From Hamiltosporidium magnivora (Eukaryota > Microsporidia > Dubosqiidae): a stretch of 41,115 nt of DNA. This document shows positions 12,539 through 26,212 of the stretch, piece by piece. Positions within the stretch are counted from its first letter, which is position 1. Each line of letters begins with the position of its first letter. The notes under the pieces were generated by a model. The model did no database searches, was not told where the DNA came from, and saw only the letters and a program-made list of their open reading frames with translations. The stretch lies in the NCBI GenBank assembly GCA_004325065.1, contig PITI01000009.1:1-41115 (forward strand). The letters run 5' to 3'. The translations under genes and the position numbers were made by a program.

Positions 12539-12871
12539 ATGCGCCGATGTAGTGGCGGAATATATTTTAATCGAAAGTTTATTAGTTGCACAAAATGCAA
12601 AGCTAGTGGAATTCTGGAATCGCGTTCTGAACACCATAGTCCCCCTATTAAAGCTATAACAAGATATTACGACTCTAAACATCTTTGCTCATCATTTGGG
12701 CTTAATATACATTTTATAAAAACGCAAGGATCTATGTATAAAAGAAATACATATGTAAACTTTAAAACTTCATTTATGTTTAACCTAGAATCCTACAATG
12801 CCGGGTGCAGAACTAGCTCGTGGTCTTCCATGCTTGTCGCAAGAAGCGACTTAAAGAGACTTGTCCTCTAG
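12539..12871 (+). pseudogene. 110-codon frame, faintly FLYWCH-like, running into repeat copy C
   Basis: The frame starts with ATG directly after an in-frame TAG. Its first 40 residues read RRCSGG, then FISCTKCKASG, then SEHHSPP. This recalls a FLYWCH zinc finger, which usually shows WRCS, then C.A, then EH.HPP, and is often found at the start of MULE-type transposases. The second zinc histidine seems replaced by Ser and the N-terminal FLYW part is missing. From about residue 85 the frame runs into repeat copy C (from 12795), so its C-terminus is not native. The length is only modestly above chance. It is best read as a gene fragment cut by, or joined to, a repeat. Chance is a real alternative. 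Confidence 0.3.
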
Positions 12872-13045
12872 TTTGGATTGAACGGGGACTAGCCATCCAT
12901 CCTTTAGAACCACTTTGTTACGCACCCCAAAAAGTAAACAACCCGGACTGAAAATTATGAAAAATACTTGGCTTGGGTAAAGAGAGAACCGGTGGGTGGG
13001 AGGTTTAAAGGCGCCAAGATTCGTGCATGAGCTACTGCAGAAGAT
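12795..13045 (+). repeat. Dispersed repeat family 1, copy C
   Basis: It opens with AATGCCGGGTGCAGAAC. It then shows CTTGTCGCAAGAAGCGAC near 12833, which folds as a GTCGC/GCGAC hairpin around AAGAA. CTTTAGAACCA follows near 12902 and ACCGGTGGG near 12989, as in copy B. It ends near GATTCGTGCATGAGCT. Orientation and block order match the other copies. It overlaps the end of the 110-codon frame that starts at 12539. Confidence 0.75.
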
Positions 13046-16000
13046 AGACGAATCAATGTGTAACTAACGGGACTATGTTACAAGCATAAAATTCAATTTC
13101 GTAGGGACAATTTGGTTAAAAAACAAAAAATTGATGTTATATAAATCCTCTCAAACATGATTTATTTCGAAATAGTATTTTAAAATGGAATATATTGAGC
13201 CAAGTGTGTCTTTAGAACTCTAAGTAATAAATTTACTAGAAATGTGATATTACACGATGATTCTAACAGTATGCCTGTTCAAGATAGCAAGAATATATGC
13301 ACATTATAATTTTAATCCATTTGCATCTTTTTTAGGCATCGAAAGGAAACTAGAGTTTTTATATATTTTAACTAAGCTAGAAATTTATAGTTATGTGTTG
13401 TTTTTTTGCTTTTTCTATATCTTCCAATGAACAAAGAAAATGAAAGATATTATTTACATTTTTAAATTTCTCGCCAAAATACATAAGGCACGAATCTGAT
13501 AGTTAATGAAACACCAAACTACTGAATAAAGTATGGAAGTGGATATATTTATACCATTTTTAAGGTTCCTAAATAATACAAGTAAATTTTCTAGTCAGAA
13601 AATTTCTAAAGTATGAAAAGTATACCTTTCAAGTTTGTTACCTTTCTTGAATAAATTTACACATATGAATTTAAATATATACATATATTTTGTGATATTT
13701 TTTTTGAATAAAATATTAAAGAGAATCTAAGCTACACGATTAGACTTTCAGAACCAATATATATTTAAGACATATTTTAGGTATTTTTCATTCCATAAAA
13801 TTTCTCGAATCTTGTTTATAGAAGCAAAGATTTAATCTATGCGGCAAACCTAACCGGCATTTAAACTTGCTAATAGAGAAATTGACGCTAACTTAATCTT
13901 TTTTTTTAAAAAAACTCCAAAAATTTAAAGAATTTATTTTTTCGGTACATCTAAACATGTTTCAAATTGAAGTTTCTATAATAAAAACTTATCAAAAACC
14001 TAAAAAAATGCGAGAAGAAAATATTATTACAAGAAATATACTCATGTTCTAGAGATTTTACAACAAATTATATGTCGAATATGTAAAGAATTTAGAAAAA
14101 AAATTAGGCTTTATTTAAAAAATTCTAGTTGAATAAAATCTAGCTAAAATTTGCCGGAGCTTAGGAAATTCTAAATCTGCTGTTTACAACGCGAAAAAAT
14201 ATAGAAAGACAGGCATAACTCAAAACTAATCCGTTAAACATATTATAGAATCCGTAACTTCAATCATAAAACCAAAAACAAATTTTGCGAGTTTGACTTA
14301 ATTAAGAAAAAAAAAGAAGCAAACGAAAAAAAAATCAAAGCTTATTGCTCTATGTGTCTAGTTTGAAAGCGCATTAAATTGCTCCTTAAAAAGTGTAATT
14401 CATATGCTATAAACTTTTTATTCACCGATTTTTAATCACAAAAAATAAATTTTAATTGTTTAAGGAAATATCATTCCCTGAACAACAAGTCGCTAAAAAA
14501 AGTACAAATGCGATAATATTTATGATTTTAACAGCATAATTTTATTTAAATTTCCAAATGAGATATAAAATCTATATTATAGAACTTAAAAATATTTCTA
14601 ATAAATGCTGCAATTTAATGTTTTTTGGGACAGAAAGAAAGCAATATATAAAAGGATATGCATCAAATAAGTCTAAAGTACCCAAAGGATCACATTACTT
14701 TATCAATGGATCGAGCATGCTTATACAAATTTACCATCTTTTTTTGTTTAAAATCCTGCCAAAATCTTCATCAAGTCGATGGATTTGGCCCAATTTCGAC
14801 AAAAAAATATTAAAATTTTTTTAAATTATTTAGTAATATCATGTAAATTCGCTCTATAATAAAAAAATAAGTACCTAATTATATGTAAATGACATTTTAG
14901 ATTTACTTTTGTTTTTTTAAATACACAATTCATTGCATAAATAAGACATTATATTTCTATGAAGGTCTATGGCAGGTAAATATTTAATCTTGATCCATGA
15001 ATACTTCATTAAGCATGCTAGTTAGATTCAGAAATGAGACTATACGCTTTGAAAAAGTTTAAGTTTGCTACATATTTTTCTAAAATTCACAAAAGTTAAA
15101 AGTTTGACATCAAAATTTCAACCATACAATTTCCTTTCGTGAACTATCCCATAAATTGAAAATTTATGCTAAATTGTAAAAAATATAAATCGTTATATTT
15201 AGCATAGAAGAATTTCGAAAAATAAATCAAAAAACTTTGTAAAGAATCTATTCCAAAAAACGTTTGTCGAAAATAAAATGGATGTCTTTATAATATTTCT
15301 TTTATAATACAAAAAAGAAAATTCAAATATCAGAATAAAAAAATTAGTGAACCATGTATAGGGAACTAAAGGTCAATATCTATCATAAGCTATATGGCAA
15401 CCATTTATTATTTTAAGAATTACAGAAGAATTCTTAGTTATTTAAAATTAAGCCGATTTTTTTGAATTTATATACAACATTTGAACATCGCATATTCATC
15501 ATATGTAAGATAATTCAAATTATTCTGATTCTCTTTTATCAAAATAAACGCGAATTCAAAATATGTAAAATAATAGAATTCTTCTAATTCTCTGTTTTAT
15601 AATTAGGCGTAATTGTATAAATAGTGCTTTTTTATGTTTTTTTTTTGAAAATATTCTTTAAAACAAACCCAAACTTATTTATAACAGAAATTTAAAACCC
15701 GTTTAACCGATTTTCTATTACTAAATATAATGTGTAAACTAGTTTAATTTTTTGCAAATATAAAATTCTAAAAATTTAAAACATTCCAAATGTAAAATTT
15801 GTCTTTAACTAAGTACAACATGAATATTTACATGCATTCACATAAATCTTATATTACTTTACCTAATCAAACAAGAGATAGAAAGTAATGAACCTAAAAA
15901 TAAATTTAGATTAACTTCTGAAATAAAAATCCTGTCATAATAAAATTTTCAATTTATGATGCAAAAGTTTTTTCTGCATGATAAATTTATATAAATATTA

Positions 16001-18698
16001 TAAATAGCACTAGGTTTTATTCATTTAAAAGTCTTCTGAAATATATTTACAACGCTTAAAAGCCTTTTATGTACATTAGATATTTTTTTCTTTAAGGAAT
16101 ATTAAACCAATTATGTTTTTCACTTAAGGACTCATTAGTTCAAAGTTATAGCAGGAAAATTCTAGATTTGATTCTTTGGGCTAAATATTTTACTAAAATA
16201 AATTTTACTCAAGATGATACCTTTCTTGTAATATTATATTCCATAAAATTGCTTTCTCTCTAATAATTAATTTTGTGTAATAGAACATAAAAAAAATGTT
16301 TTTGGTGTTTTTAAATATATTCTTCGATATAATTCAGCATACATAATTTTTTAAGTTATTGTTTTACTTCATCTAAAATGATATCTAAAAGATAACATGC
16401 ATTCAGTTAACAGAATCTTAAATTAGATTTTTAAACCAAAAAAATTAAAATTTGATTGTACTTCTAATTTGTCAAAGTAATAATTTTATTGCATTTAAAC
16501 ATGCTATTATGCTATAACTGTTAGAAAGATATTTATATACATATTGAAACTCTAAATTTTGGATTATCAATTTAATATTAAGAAGATTTTGCTTTAAACA
16601 ACTAAAGTTTTAAGTGGAATGAATTTAAATTGTTTTTCAAATGCAAAGCTTGTGTATCTGCAAAGCGAAGAGTATTATGATAGAATTCGGTGCGTATATT
16701 CCTATATTTAGTATAAATTTCAATTTTATACTGTCTCTATCTTAAATTAAAGCATTATGAAATAAGATATTTTATCATAGAAAATTTCTATTTACTATAT
16801 TTCTTTTTTCATTTACTTTTCTTTTTAGGAATTTACTTATACATAGCTAAAATTTTATCTCAACTTGTTTTAAATGCATATAAAATTTAAATACTTCAAT
16901 TCATATAATCCAAAAAAATCATAAGAGAAATGAAAAATGTCTGAAAAATATATTGATAATCTAAGTCATGGTTTCAAAATTCATATAAAATAAAAAATAC
17001 AACCATGATAAATTTTTAAATGTTCATTAATAGAAAAAAAATCCTTAGATACAAATAAAATTTATAACGTAAAGGCTTCGCTAATTGCTCCTTATAGTCA
17101 AACATAAAATTTACGAACGAATCAATAATATATTCTTATACTAGATACAAAACGAAATACAGAAAAATATTTTTATATCTATTGCCACTCATGTAATTAA
17201 TGAAAATCTGTATAGATTTTATATGATAAATATACATGTAGTATACGAAATAGAAAGAATTTTTCTATTTTAAAATATTTCTGAATATTTTGAAAATACT
17301 TCAATTCCAAATGCCAATAAACACTTATCAAAGAATTGAAAATGGATATTTATACACCTTTCCTGTGGAATTTAAATTTTTACTGAATTATCAAAAATTT
17401 AATTCTAAAACATGCTTACTATCTACTTTGTGTGTTTCTGAATCTAAATTACTCTTTAATAATAGGTATTTTATAACTAACCAAAAAATAGTAAAGCAAT
17501 ATTTTTAAAGCATGGGTTTATATGATTTTTAGGCAGATAGATTTTATTTTAAAAGCCTTTCATACGACATCATTTTATATTTTGCAAGTAAATAATATAG
17601 CAGATTTAAATAAAATAATACCGAGAGGTGGAAATTATAAAGACCTGTCTTATATTTCTAAATTTAGGCTATTTGAACTAGAAATGCAAAAATTCGTTTC
17701 TTTTTGTTGCAAATTAGTGTAATTCGATCAAAGATCTCAATGCAATTATTAAATTGAAACGAGTGGGATTTCTTATTGCCAGATGAAGAAAATTAAAAGC
17801 TTTTGTTATAAACACATTGAAATTAATGTTTTTCGTTTGGAGAAAGTATTGACTCTAAAAACCATATTGTTTTATTCAAACAAAGAATTCTATAATCCCA
17901 AAAGCCCCTTTGGTTTGCATATATGACGAACAGACACTATGGATATCTCTCTAGATTACTTATTTCAATTTAAGCCCTTAATGCGTGTGTTAGTTAATTC
18001 ATTTCCAATTCCTCGAATAAATTGTATTTTTTTGGTAAAATTTTCATATCTCACTTTAATATGTTTTACAATACATCTTATAAATTTAAAAAAAATCGTA
18101 CTATACAAGTTCATAATTTGAAAAACTTCTTTCTAGAAAATACAATATAAGGATTTGTAAAAGTATTTAAGTATAAAAAATTTTCTCTAGGTAAATTTAT
18201 TTTAACATAAGCCACTGTTTTCCCACGTACTCGGAAACTATCAAAAACATTAGAGGATAAAGTAGCGGCTAGGATGTGTATCACATTAACCAACAAAAAA
18301 AAACAACTTTTTGCTTATTTTTTTTGAAATTCTTTATATTCGTTAAAAAGGAATTCGAATATAATATTTTATTCGTGCTATAAGGATTAAGCGGTATGAA
18401 ACCTGAAGTTTTAAATATAATCTGGTTTGCATATAATAACCAAAAGTTATTATACAATGAGTCATGTATTTAAAAATATCTAAAATATTTTTTTTGAGAA
18501 GTTATATCGAAATATATTCAAAAAAAGCAATTTAAGATAAAAAATACATTCTTAAACTTAATTTAGAAAAATAAAAAGTTCGAAGTCCGCTTGTTTGTTG
18601 AGTTTTTTAAAAAATAACCAAAAACAAACGTATTTTATAAAAAAAACCAAAGTGGTTTTGTAGGCTTATGCTAAAAAAATTATTTACTCTTTTTCCAT
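13046..18698. other. A+T-rich non-coding stretch
   Basis: Frames of 60-88 codons (for example 14558-14824 and three near 17.3-18.1 kb) are no longer than expected by chance and carry no motif. No RNA gene, tandem repeat or inverted terminal repeats were noticed. Confidence 0.6.
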
Positions 18699-18902
18699 TC
18701 ATCTTTTGCCTCTCGGTGTCAATGATGACGACTGGAAATTTTTCAAGCCGTCTTTTAATCTGTTATAACTCTGGATTATAGAAGATTAGCCTTGGATCTA
18801 ATTTGATTTATATCCTATATCTCGCCAAAACCCAACTTTGTTTTTCACACACTCATTGCTAACGAGATAGTTTTTAATTTGGTTATCCTCTCTCCACTCT
18901 GT
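18699..18902 (-). pseudogene. Myb/SANT-like coding relic, copy 1
   Basis: Read on the minus strand from 18902, one frame gives TEWREDNQIKNYLVSNE, then CVKNKVGFWRDIGYK. After two in-frame stops it continues SYNRLKDGLKNFQ to a stop at 18699. The pattern W.(E)ED..I..Y, then GFW..I, then R....L is that of a Myb/SANT-type helix-turn-helix DNA-binding domain of about 55-60 residues. Stops and the missing third-helix tryptophan show that it is dead. A second, differently damaged copy lies at 36903-37088, so the source was repeated. Myb/SANT-like ORFs occur in Harbinger-type transposons, but multi-copy host genes are also possible. No other part of the parent element is recognisable nearby. Confidence 0.5.
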
Positions 18903-21900
18903 TAAAAATGATATACAAAAACTATGTTAACCAGATATCATTATTCAAAGCAAATAATTCATTCGGTTTTAGATTAGGATTCGAGTCAGTTCGGACAAAG
19001 TTATTATGTTGTTTGTTTATGAAACTAGTATTCAAACATCTATTAATACTCTATGGCGTATCAATACAAGCATAAAGCGTTAGAAACTTTAGTACTTTTT
19101 ACTTATTGATAAATTCACTTATTATTATGATTTTTGCCCTTAAATCATAGCAAGGTATCGATTTTATATTGTACAATATATAATTAAAACATGCATATAG
19201 AATCTCAAATTTAGGGTTATTATATAAATTTACATTTTAAAATTCTATTGAATTACAAATAAAATTTACTTGAATTTTAAAAAAAATGATAAATTGGTTG
19301 ACATATAAAATTATGGCTCATAAATTTTATTCTAATTTTGTATTTAACTAAATCACATTTAAATAAGAAAATAACTCATTAAGGTCCGAGTACAATATTT
19401 TTGTTCTATATATCGACCGTTTTTTTTTTCAACGGTGTCTTTTGATATTTTCAAATGATTTAAAGCTGTTAACTTTACTGAGTTTTTTCGAAAAAACCTT
19501 TTTAAGTTAAAATCAAAATAATTTATTTAAAAGTAATAAATATATTATACTTTTCGATCGCAATTTGACTGTAATAGCAAAATGATAAGATCTCTGTAAT
19601 AATACAACCAATATATTTTTAAGCGTTAATTGGAAATTTCAATTAATCCTATCAAAATAGAAGAAAAAATTAGAAGATTTTTAATTTATTCTCGTTTAAA
19701 AATGACAAAAAAAATTATATACTTAGTGCACACTATGTTTTTTTTTAAAATTCTTTCAATGACTTGAGTCGATGTTTCGGTCCAGTTTACCTAATTTGAA
19801 AATATATAACGTATATTTTTTACGAGAATCAAAGTAGTTACGTGTAGTATTGCTACAACGTCTCATACATTTAAATTATTATTAGACCTTTTAAAGAGCT
19901 TAATAAAAATTTATAAGTTTTTCTATCACTATAGATGCGGTATGCGTAAAATATTTCAAAGCTGATATAATTTATCCACAAAAAACTTCGAAATTTATTA
20001 ATATATTATAAATTTTATTGAATATTTATGCATAGTTTTATAAAGACCATTTTTAATAATCTTAAATGTGTTTAAAAATCGCAGCCACAGCAGAAAACAT
20101 ATTATGTCTAACATTCATGGGCAAACATACCTGATATGAGTTAATACAGCTTTATTTTTAATTGAAAACAGGACATATGCAAAAGCAAGATTATAACTTG
20201 TCTAAAATATTTTTATGTAAGAAATTGAAGATATTTAGATTTCTTATTTAATTTGACAACTGAATTAAACCAGTAAAATTGGATTTGACTGATACTGCGT
20301 AGTAATAAAATTTGGATTCGAATTTCTCAGTTTAGTTTAAATTTTTAAATTTTAGAAAGAAATTAAATTGATATTTACTATTGAATTAACCTTTCGATTA
20401 GAAAATTGTTAACTTTTTTAGTTAAAATCAAAAACCACAGAAATATAACGTAAAAGTTCTTGGAATTTTCAAAATAAAATTAAATAAATAACTATTGGTT
20501 TTATTGAAATACTGAAATATCTTCACATTTTTAAAATTTGAAACTTAGCTATAGAAAAGGGCATTCATTTAAATCAAGATTTAGAAAAAAAAGACGATTT
20601 TTAACTTAAATAAACTGACGTATTTTTTGTATTTAAATATAATCTTTTTTAGAACGTCTGATATATTGACCTCAATATAACATATAGAATAAAAATTATG
20701 ATTGGATAGTGTTTACGTCCAAAAACCCTAAAAGAAATTCATATAGACCAACCTTAGGAAATAAATAAGTCCTTTGTTAACCAAAATATAGTCTAAATAA
20801 TCGTTTAAATATAAATAGAAAACAATGAAATTAGCTAATGTTTCATATAATTACATTTTTGGTTTTACTCAACAACATTGATACAAAATTTGACAGCAAT
20901 AATTTTCTAAAGATAAACATATTTAGTAAAATACATATTTCGGAATCGCTTGTAATTCTATTTATGCGTTGAATATCAGAATAATGGAAACAAAGCGTCA
21001 AAACAGGCTCAGAACTGTTTGAAATTTGATGTGTTTCTGTTTTATCGCTGTATTTTTAGTAAAGGCGCTGCAAAAAACCAGGACAATTTTTTAACAAAAC
21101 TGGAAGCAAAACTGCAGACAAAACTATAACACTTAGTTCTACCATAAACACATAAAATACTATAATTGTTTAAATATATTGTCAAAGACATTACAGAAGG
21201 TTAAAGTATAGTTTCTAAAACAGTATTTGAGGTAATATGAGTTTATTGCGAAAGATTTTTTCGTGATTTATATTGTCAAGGAATTCAACGAAGGGAAAGA
21301 ATTAGATTGTAATTTTTTGCTATATTTATCACACCTTCTAATAAAAAATTTTTAAAAAATTACTGCAATGTATTCGAATGACTAAATTAGTCGCCGTAGG
21401 ATTTTTCATGTATATATGCAATATATCGATTTCCGAACTATTAATGCGATATTACCTGATGAACAATTTCACATAAAGTTACAAGTAAATCTGATAGTTT
21501 GTTTTGAATGTTGTACAAACGGCTTTCGATTATTTTACTAGGCTATGAACATTAAAAATGCTCCTTTTAATAACTATTTATAAAACAATATATATTATAA
21601 ATTATTGGATTCGAAGCTTTAAGTTAGATTTTTATTTATAAAAAATGTGCGCTCTTGACATATTTTCTTATAAAAGATATTTTCATTGTACGTATTCTTT
21701 CATTAGAATCATATTATGTGACAAAAAAGGATTTTTATACTTTACCCGAAAGCAAAACGAAATTATACTCATAGCTTTTATATTTAACACAATAAAAAAA
21801 ACACATGCCTATATTTTTGGAAAATCACTGACCTATTAGATGATTTGCTAACTCAAAATCAATACAAAAAAATTTGAAGAATACAAAATATAATTTTTTT

Positions 21901-24900
21901 TATTTATATTGATTTGCATGATTTGGGCTAGATAAATAATTGTAATCTTTTTTACCTTTTACGTTTTCAAAATATACAATGAATTTTATATTAAATTAAT
22001 ATTTTATGATTTTTAATAGATACTGTGTGATAGACAAATTTGAGACCAAGAATAAATCTACATGTTCTTTTAAGTGATCTTATGGTGATTTTTAATGTTA
22101 AAGTCTGTAAAATTTTAAAAAAAATGCTTTTTTATTTTTGTAGTGTTTGGCAGTGATGTTATGGTTTCTTTGAAAAAAATCAAAACTAAAATTTCATCAA
22201 CAGTCAATACCATGGAATCTGTTTACTGTGAAATGGTTCTGTAAAATGCCCTTTCAATATCTTTGACAAAAAAAGAACTTGATTAAATGTAGGCTCGAAT
22301 TAAAACGAAAGACTTGAAAAATTTAAAGCTAGAATATAACTAATTTATTTTCAAAACATAAATCTTATATTACATGTAAAGTAAAAAATATTTTTCTTAA
22401 ATTTAGAATGCAGTACTAAAATGCATAGTAAGTAAAACTTTTATTTTTCAGAATACGATCTTAATAATCCGAATAACGCGTATTCTTACAAACGATGCAA
22501 TAGAAAATCGAATAAATATAGCCAAAAGAATAGGACTCTTGATGCTTGGGTTTTAAACATAATTTTTTAGTGTTTTTTATCAAATAAAAATTCAAATCTA
22601 CGTTAATATGAAAAATTATTAGAGGTTTACTGTATCCAAGCAGTACTCTTTTGTAGGCGCAGAGTTTATTCGAACGCATTATCATTAATGTTTTTTATAT
22701 AAAAACTGCAGAATTATAGTATAAATAACTTTTGGTTCTGAACAAGGTTATAACCGGAGTTATTCATCTATTCAAGTAACTATACGAGTATGAGGCTTCT
22801 ATATTTAATCATAGAAATAACATTCTCTATCGAAAAAAATTTTTTCGTTTCCAAAAATATATTACAGGGGTTTATATTGTTTCTCTTATTCTTCTTAAGG
22901 AGGCAAATCCATGGTAGAAACAACGATTTCGAGTAAAAAAAATGATAAATATCATACAGGTTTTACTATAATTTGTATCTAGCGTATAGTGTAATATTTT
23001 GATCTTTGATGACATATTTTTTTAGAATATCCTTTTATTTGCGTTTAATTGAAGATTTGTAATTTTAAATTTCTTTTAATAATTTCTTTGACCTAAAGTC
23101 AATATGAATAAGGTTAACTATATAAATCTTAGCTTATAAGTTTGTCTAATGATAATTTGAGCTGATTTGGTGTTTATGTATGAGATATAATTTCTATTGA
23201 GGTAAATATATAAAATTGCATGGAAAACAAAAAAGATTAATAAAGCTAGACTAGTTTGTAACATGAAATGTTCATGGTAAATTAGGCTTCTATATAACGT
23301 ATACGAATATTTGAGAAAATTTCAATTTTTGCTTTAAACTTGAAATTTTTTCAAAGAAACTGTGATTTTTTTTATACATAGAATAAGTGCAATAAATTTT
23401 TTAATTTAACCAGGTTCGTAAAAAAATTTATGAATAGAAAAACTCGCATTTCATAGCAAGTAAGTTTTCTGAATTTTATTTGATGTCAATTTCTTTTAAA
23501 AATGCCTAGGCTAGAAAATTCAGATCGACGGAATCAATTTTTATCATAAAAATCATATAAAATCTAGATATATTGCTGAAAAATTAGATGAAAATTCTAT
23601 CTAATTGCCATATCGAAAAATGCGAAACAGACCGAATTAAGATGGAGTGTTTGTAACTATTAATACAACCGAAGTAAGTAAAAAGTTTTTTAGGTACGAG
23701 AAATTTAAAATGTAATTAATGAATACGTCAGCAGATTATATTTTGTATCATATTTAAGCTCGTAGTTTATAAAATGTTACAAAATATGTTTTCGCATACG
23801 ACAGAAAAAATATAAAAAGAATTGTTTTTTTGCACTCTGTGAACCAGATCTTAAGCCAAATCGTATAGAGAACAATTTTAGTGGTAGATTTATTCTAGCC
23901 AGTGTTTTTTGATATATTTTATAACGGAAGCATTAACATCAAATTTTCATTTCTACAATCTTGTATATTTTTGACCATACATTATAGCTTAAAAAAATAA
24001 TTTCTAAGCTATAGACTTTACATTTTTTAGATGTAAAAAACGGATAACAATTGACATTACAAATTTAGTCAGTATTAGCGCTTGAGATAGTCTACTTTCT
24101 GTTGAGTATGATGAAATTAAAACTAAAAAATCGTCTATGAGTTGATATTTAAAAAACTTTTTTTCAAGTTGTATTAAACCAGGAACAGATTTTTTTTGGG
24201 GTGTAGTATTTTTATTTTCTGGTTGTAAAATTTCAAAATTTTGATATTTATCGAGATTTTGTGCACAAAACGTATATACGTAGGTATCTATTTTACGTTC
24301 ATATATCCGCAATCTTATTTTTGGTTTATAATTATACTCTATAGAAACCAATGTTATTTTGTTAAATATACGTAATTGATCAATGTTTCTGTGATTTAAA
24401 ATCGCAGAATATAGATTTATTGTAAAAAAAAGTCGGTATTAATTGGCTATGAACAAATACATATGAGGATGTAGTATCAATACTTTTAATTACTTAAGAT
24501 ATTGTTATATGTCATGATTTTATGCAGTTAACTGCATAATTATATACTTTATTGTTTTTATTTGTGTTATCATAAAGAATTTGTTTTATCTATAGCATTT
24601 TGTTTTTTTCACGTTAATTTAAAATATTTTCTTTGACTTGCTTACATAGAGTGCATTAAAGTGTTGTTTTATATATTTCAAAACACATGATAAATAACCT
24701 AGGTTTATAACATTAGCGTTTTCTTTTTTACTTAAATGATCTTATAGAAAATAAATGTTTTGAGATACTAAGATGTGCGGTTTTGAACATGTCACTCTGA
24801 AGATATATAAAATGTTCAAGTTAAAGAAAAAGAATTATGTCTAATATCTATAATGTTGCGATTTTAAAAGATTCACACAATTATAAGAGTCATATAACTC

Positions 24901-25993
24901 TATGTATAAATATTCTAAGCCATTGAGTAATTATTTAGCAATTTTTTAAAAAAACTCTATTTTATGTTGTAATTTTTGCAAATAAACAATTAGAAAATCT
25001 ATCCTATTGTATTATATGTTGATAAGCTTTTTAATACTATATTTGGAATCATCACCTTATGAAAAAAAACTTTTAAGCGAACATATATATATAATTATGT
25101 AAAATAAAATCTGATGTTTTCACGCTGTATAAAGTTTGGATTTTCTTAGGTTACCAATGAAAGTTTCTTATCATAGTATAAAGGTGTAATAAAAAAAACC
25201 TGTATTTTTTAGTATAGCATGGAAAAAATATATAACACATTTTAGTTATCGCTAACATTGTAAAATAATGGAACTACTTTCAATAAAAATATATATTTCG
25301 ATGATCTCAAGGAAAATTTACTTATATAGAAAAATCATCAATATTTAGTATTCCGATTCACAAAAAAAAGCATTTAAAATTCTATTATATTCAATTAGAC
25401 TTTTATCGTTTTAAACATGCCCGTCGTAGGTATATATAGATATTTTAGATTGAATTGACTGTTTATCTATAAAAAGTTCTGTTATTTATGTTAAATATTT
25501 CGTTATTTTGATAAATGAACACATTATTTTGTACGAATTTATGCTTCCGCTGTTTCTCTAGATTCTATATACATGAAACAAGAATTTTGAAATTTCTCTA
25601 ATTTTCTTTAATATAATAGAACGATTGGCGTATAATTTTCATAGTATAGATTTGTTTGTATTCAAAAAATACCAAGGGGAGATATATAGTTAAATTTGAG
25701 TATTTTTTCTACATTGATTTATATCTTAAAAAATATAAACTAAAAAAATGTCAAATTGATACTATAAGATTAAGTGAATAAATATTAAAGTTCAATTGTA
25801 CTTGGCACTCGATGTAAGAGCAATCAGTTCAACATAGAAATCAAATAAACATTTCTGGTAAAATACACTTTAGCAATAATTGTTTTTCTTTGACGATTCT
25901 ACAACAAAAATATATTAAATATACTACCAACAATATAAGAATATTCTTTAGAATATTTGTAAATTGATTATTTAATATATTGAGAAAAAATCT
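18903..25993. other. A+T-rich non-coding stretch
   Basis: About 7 kb without a supported gene. The longest frame (24004-24351, minus, 115 codons) opens with TTG rather than ATG and has no motif. A short perfect palindrome, CGAAAAAAATTTTTTCG, lies at 22831-22847. Confidence 0.6.
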
Positions 25994-26212
25994 TCACCAC
26001 CATGCCAGCGCAGAGTCGGCTTGGAGCATTTCCTGCTTTTCGTATAGGACGAATTAAAAGAATGAACCTCCAAGTTGTGCTTAGTCTAGCAACCTACCAT
26101 TTAAACCACCTTGTTACAAAACCCGAAAGGGTAGACTAAGGGGTGTAAAAAGACTGGGTAGCGGTATTACCAGAGCAGCCAAGGCTGGTGCAGGACTGTA
26201 GGGCTCAAGCAT
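25994..26212 (+). repeat. Dispersed repeat family 1, copy D
   Basis: It opens with CACCATGCCAGCGCAGAG. It then shows CTTTTCGTATAGGACGA near 26036 and ATTTAAACCACCTTGTTAC near 26099. It closes with GCCAAGGCTGGTGCAGGAC near 26178. Its overall spacing is close to that of copy A, and it lacks the extra segment seen in copies B and C. It lies in otherwise empty A+T-rich DNA. Confidence 0.75.

Noticed and set aside
24004..24351. 115-codon minus-strand frame
   Set aside because: It opens with TTG, has no early ATG, no recognisable domain and no neighbouring gene. Chance-length frames of this size are expected about once per few such windows.
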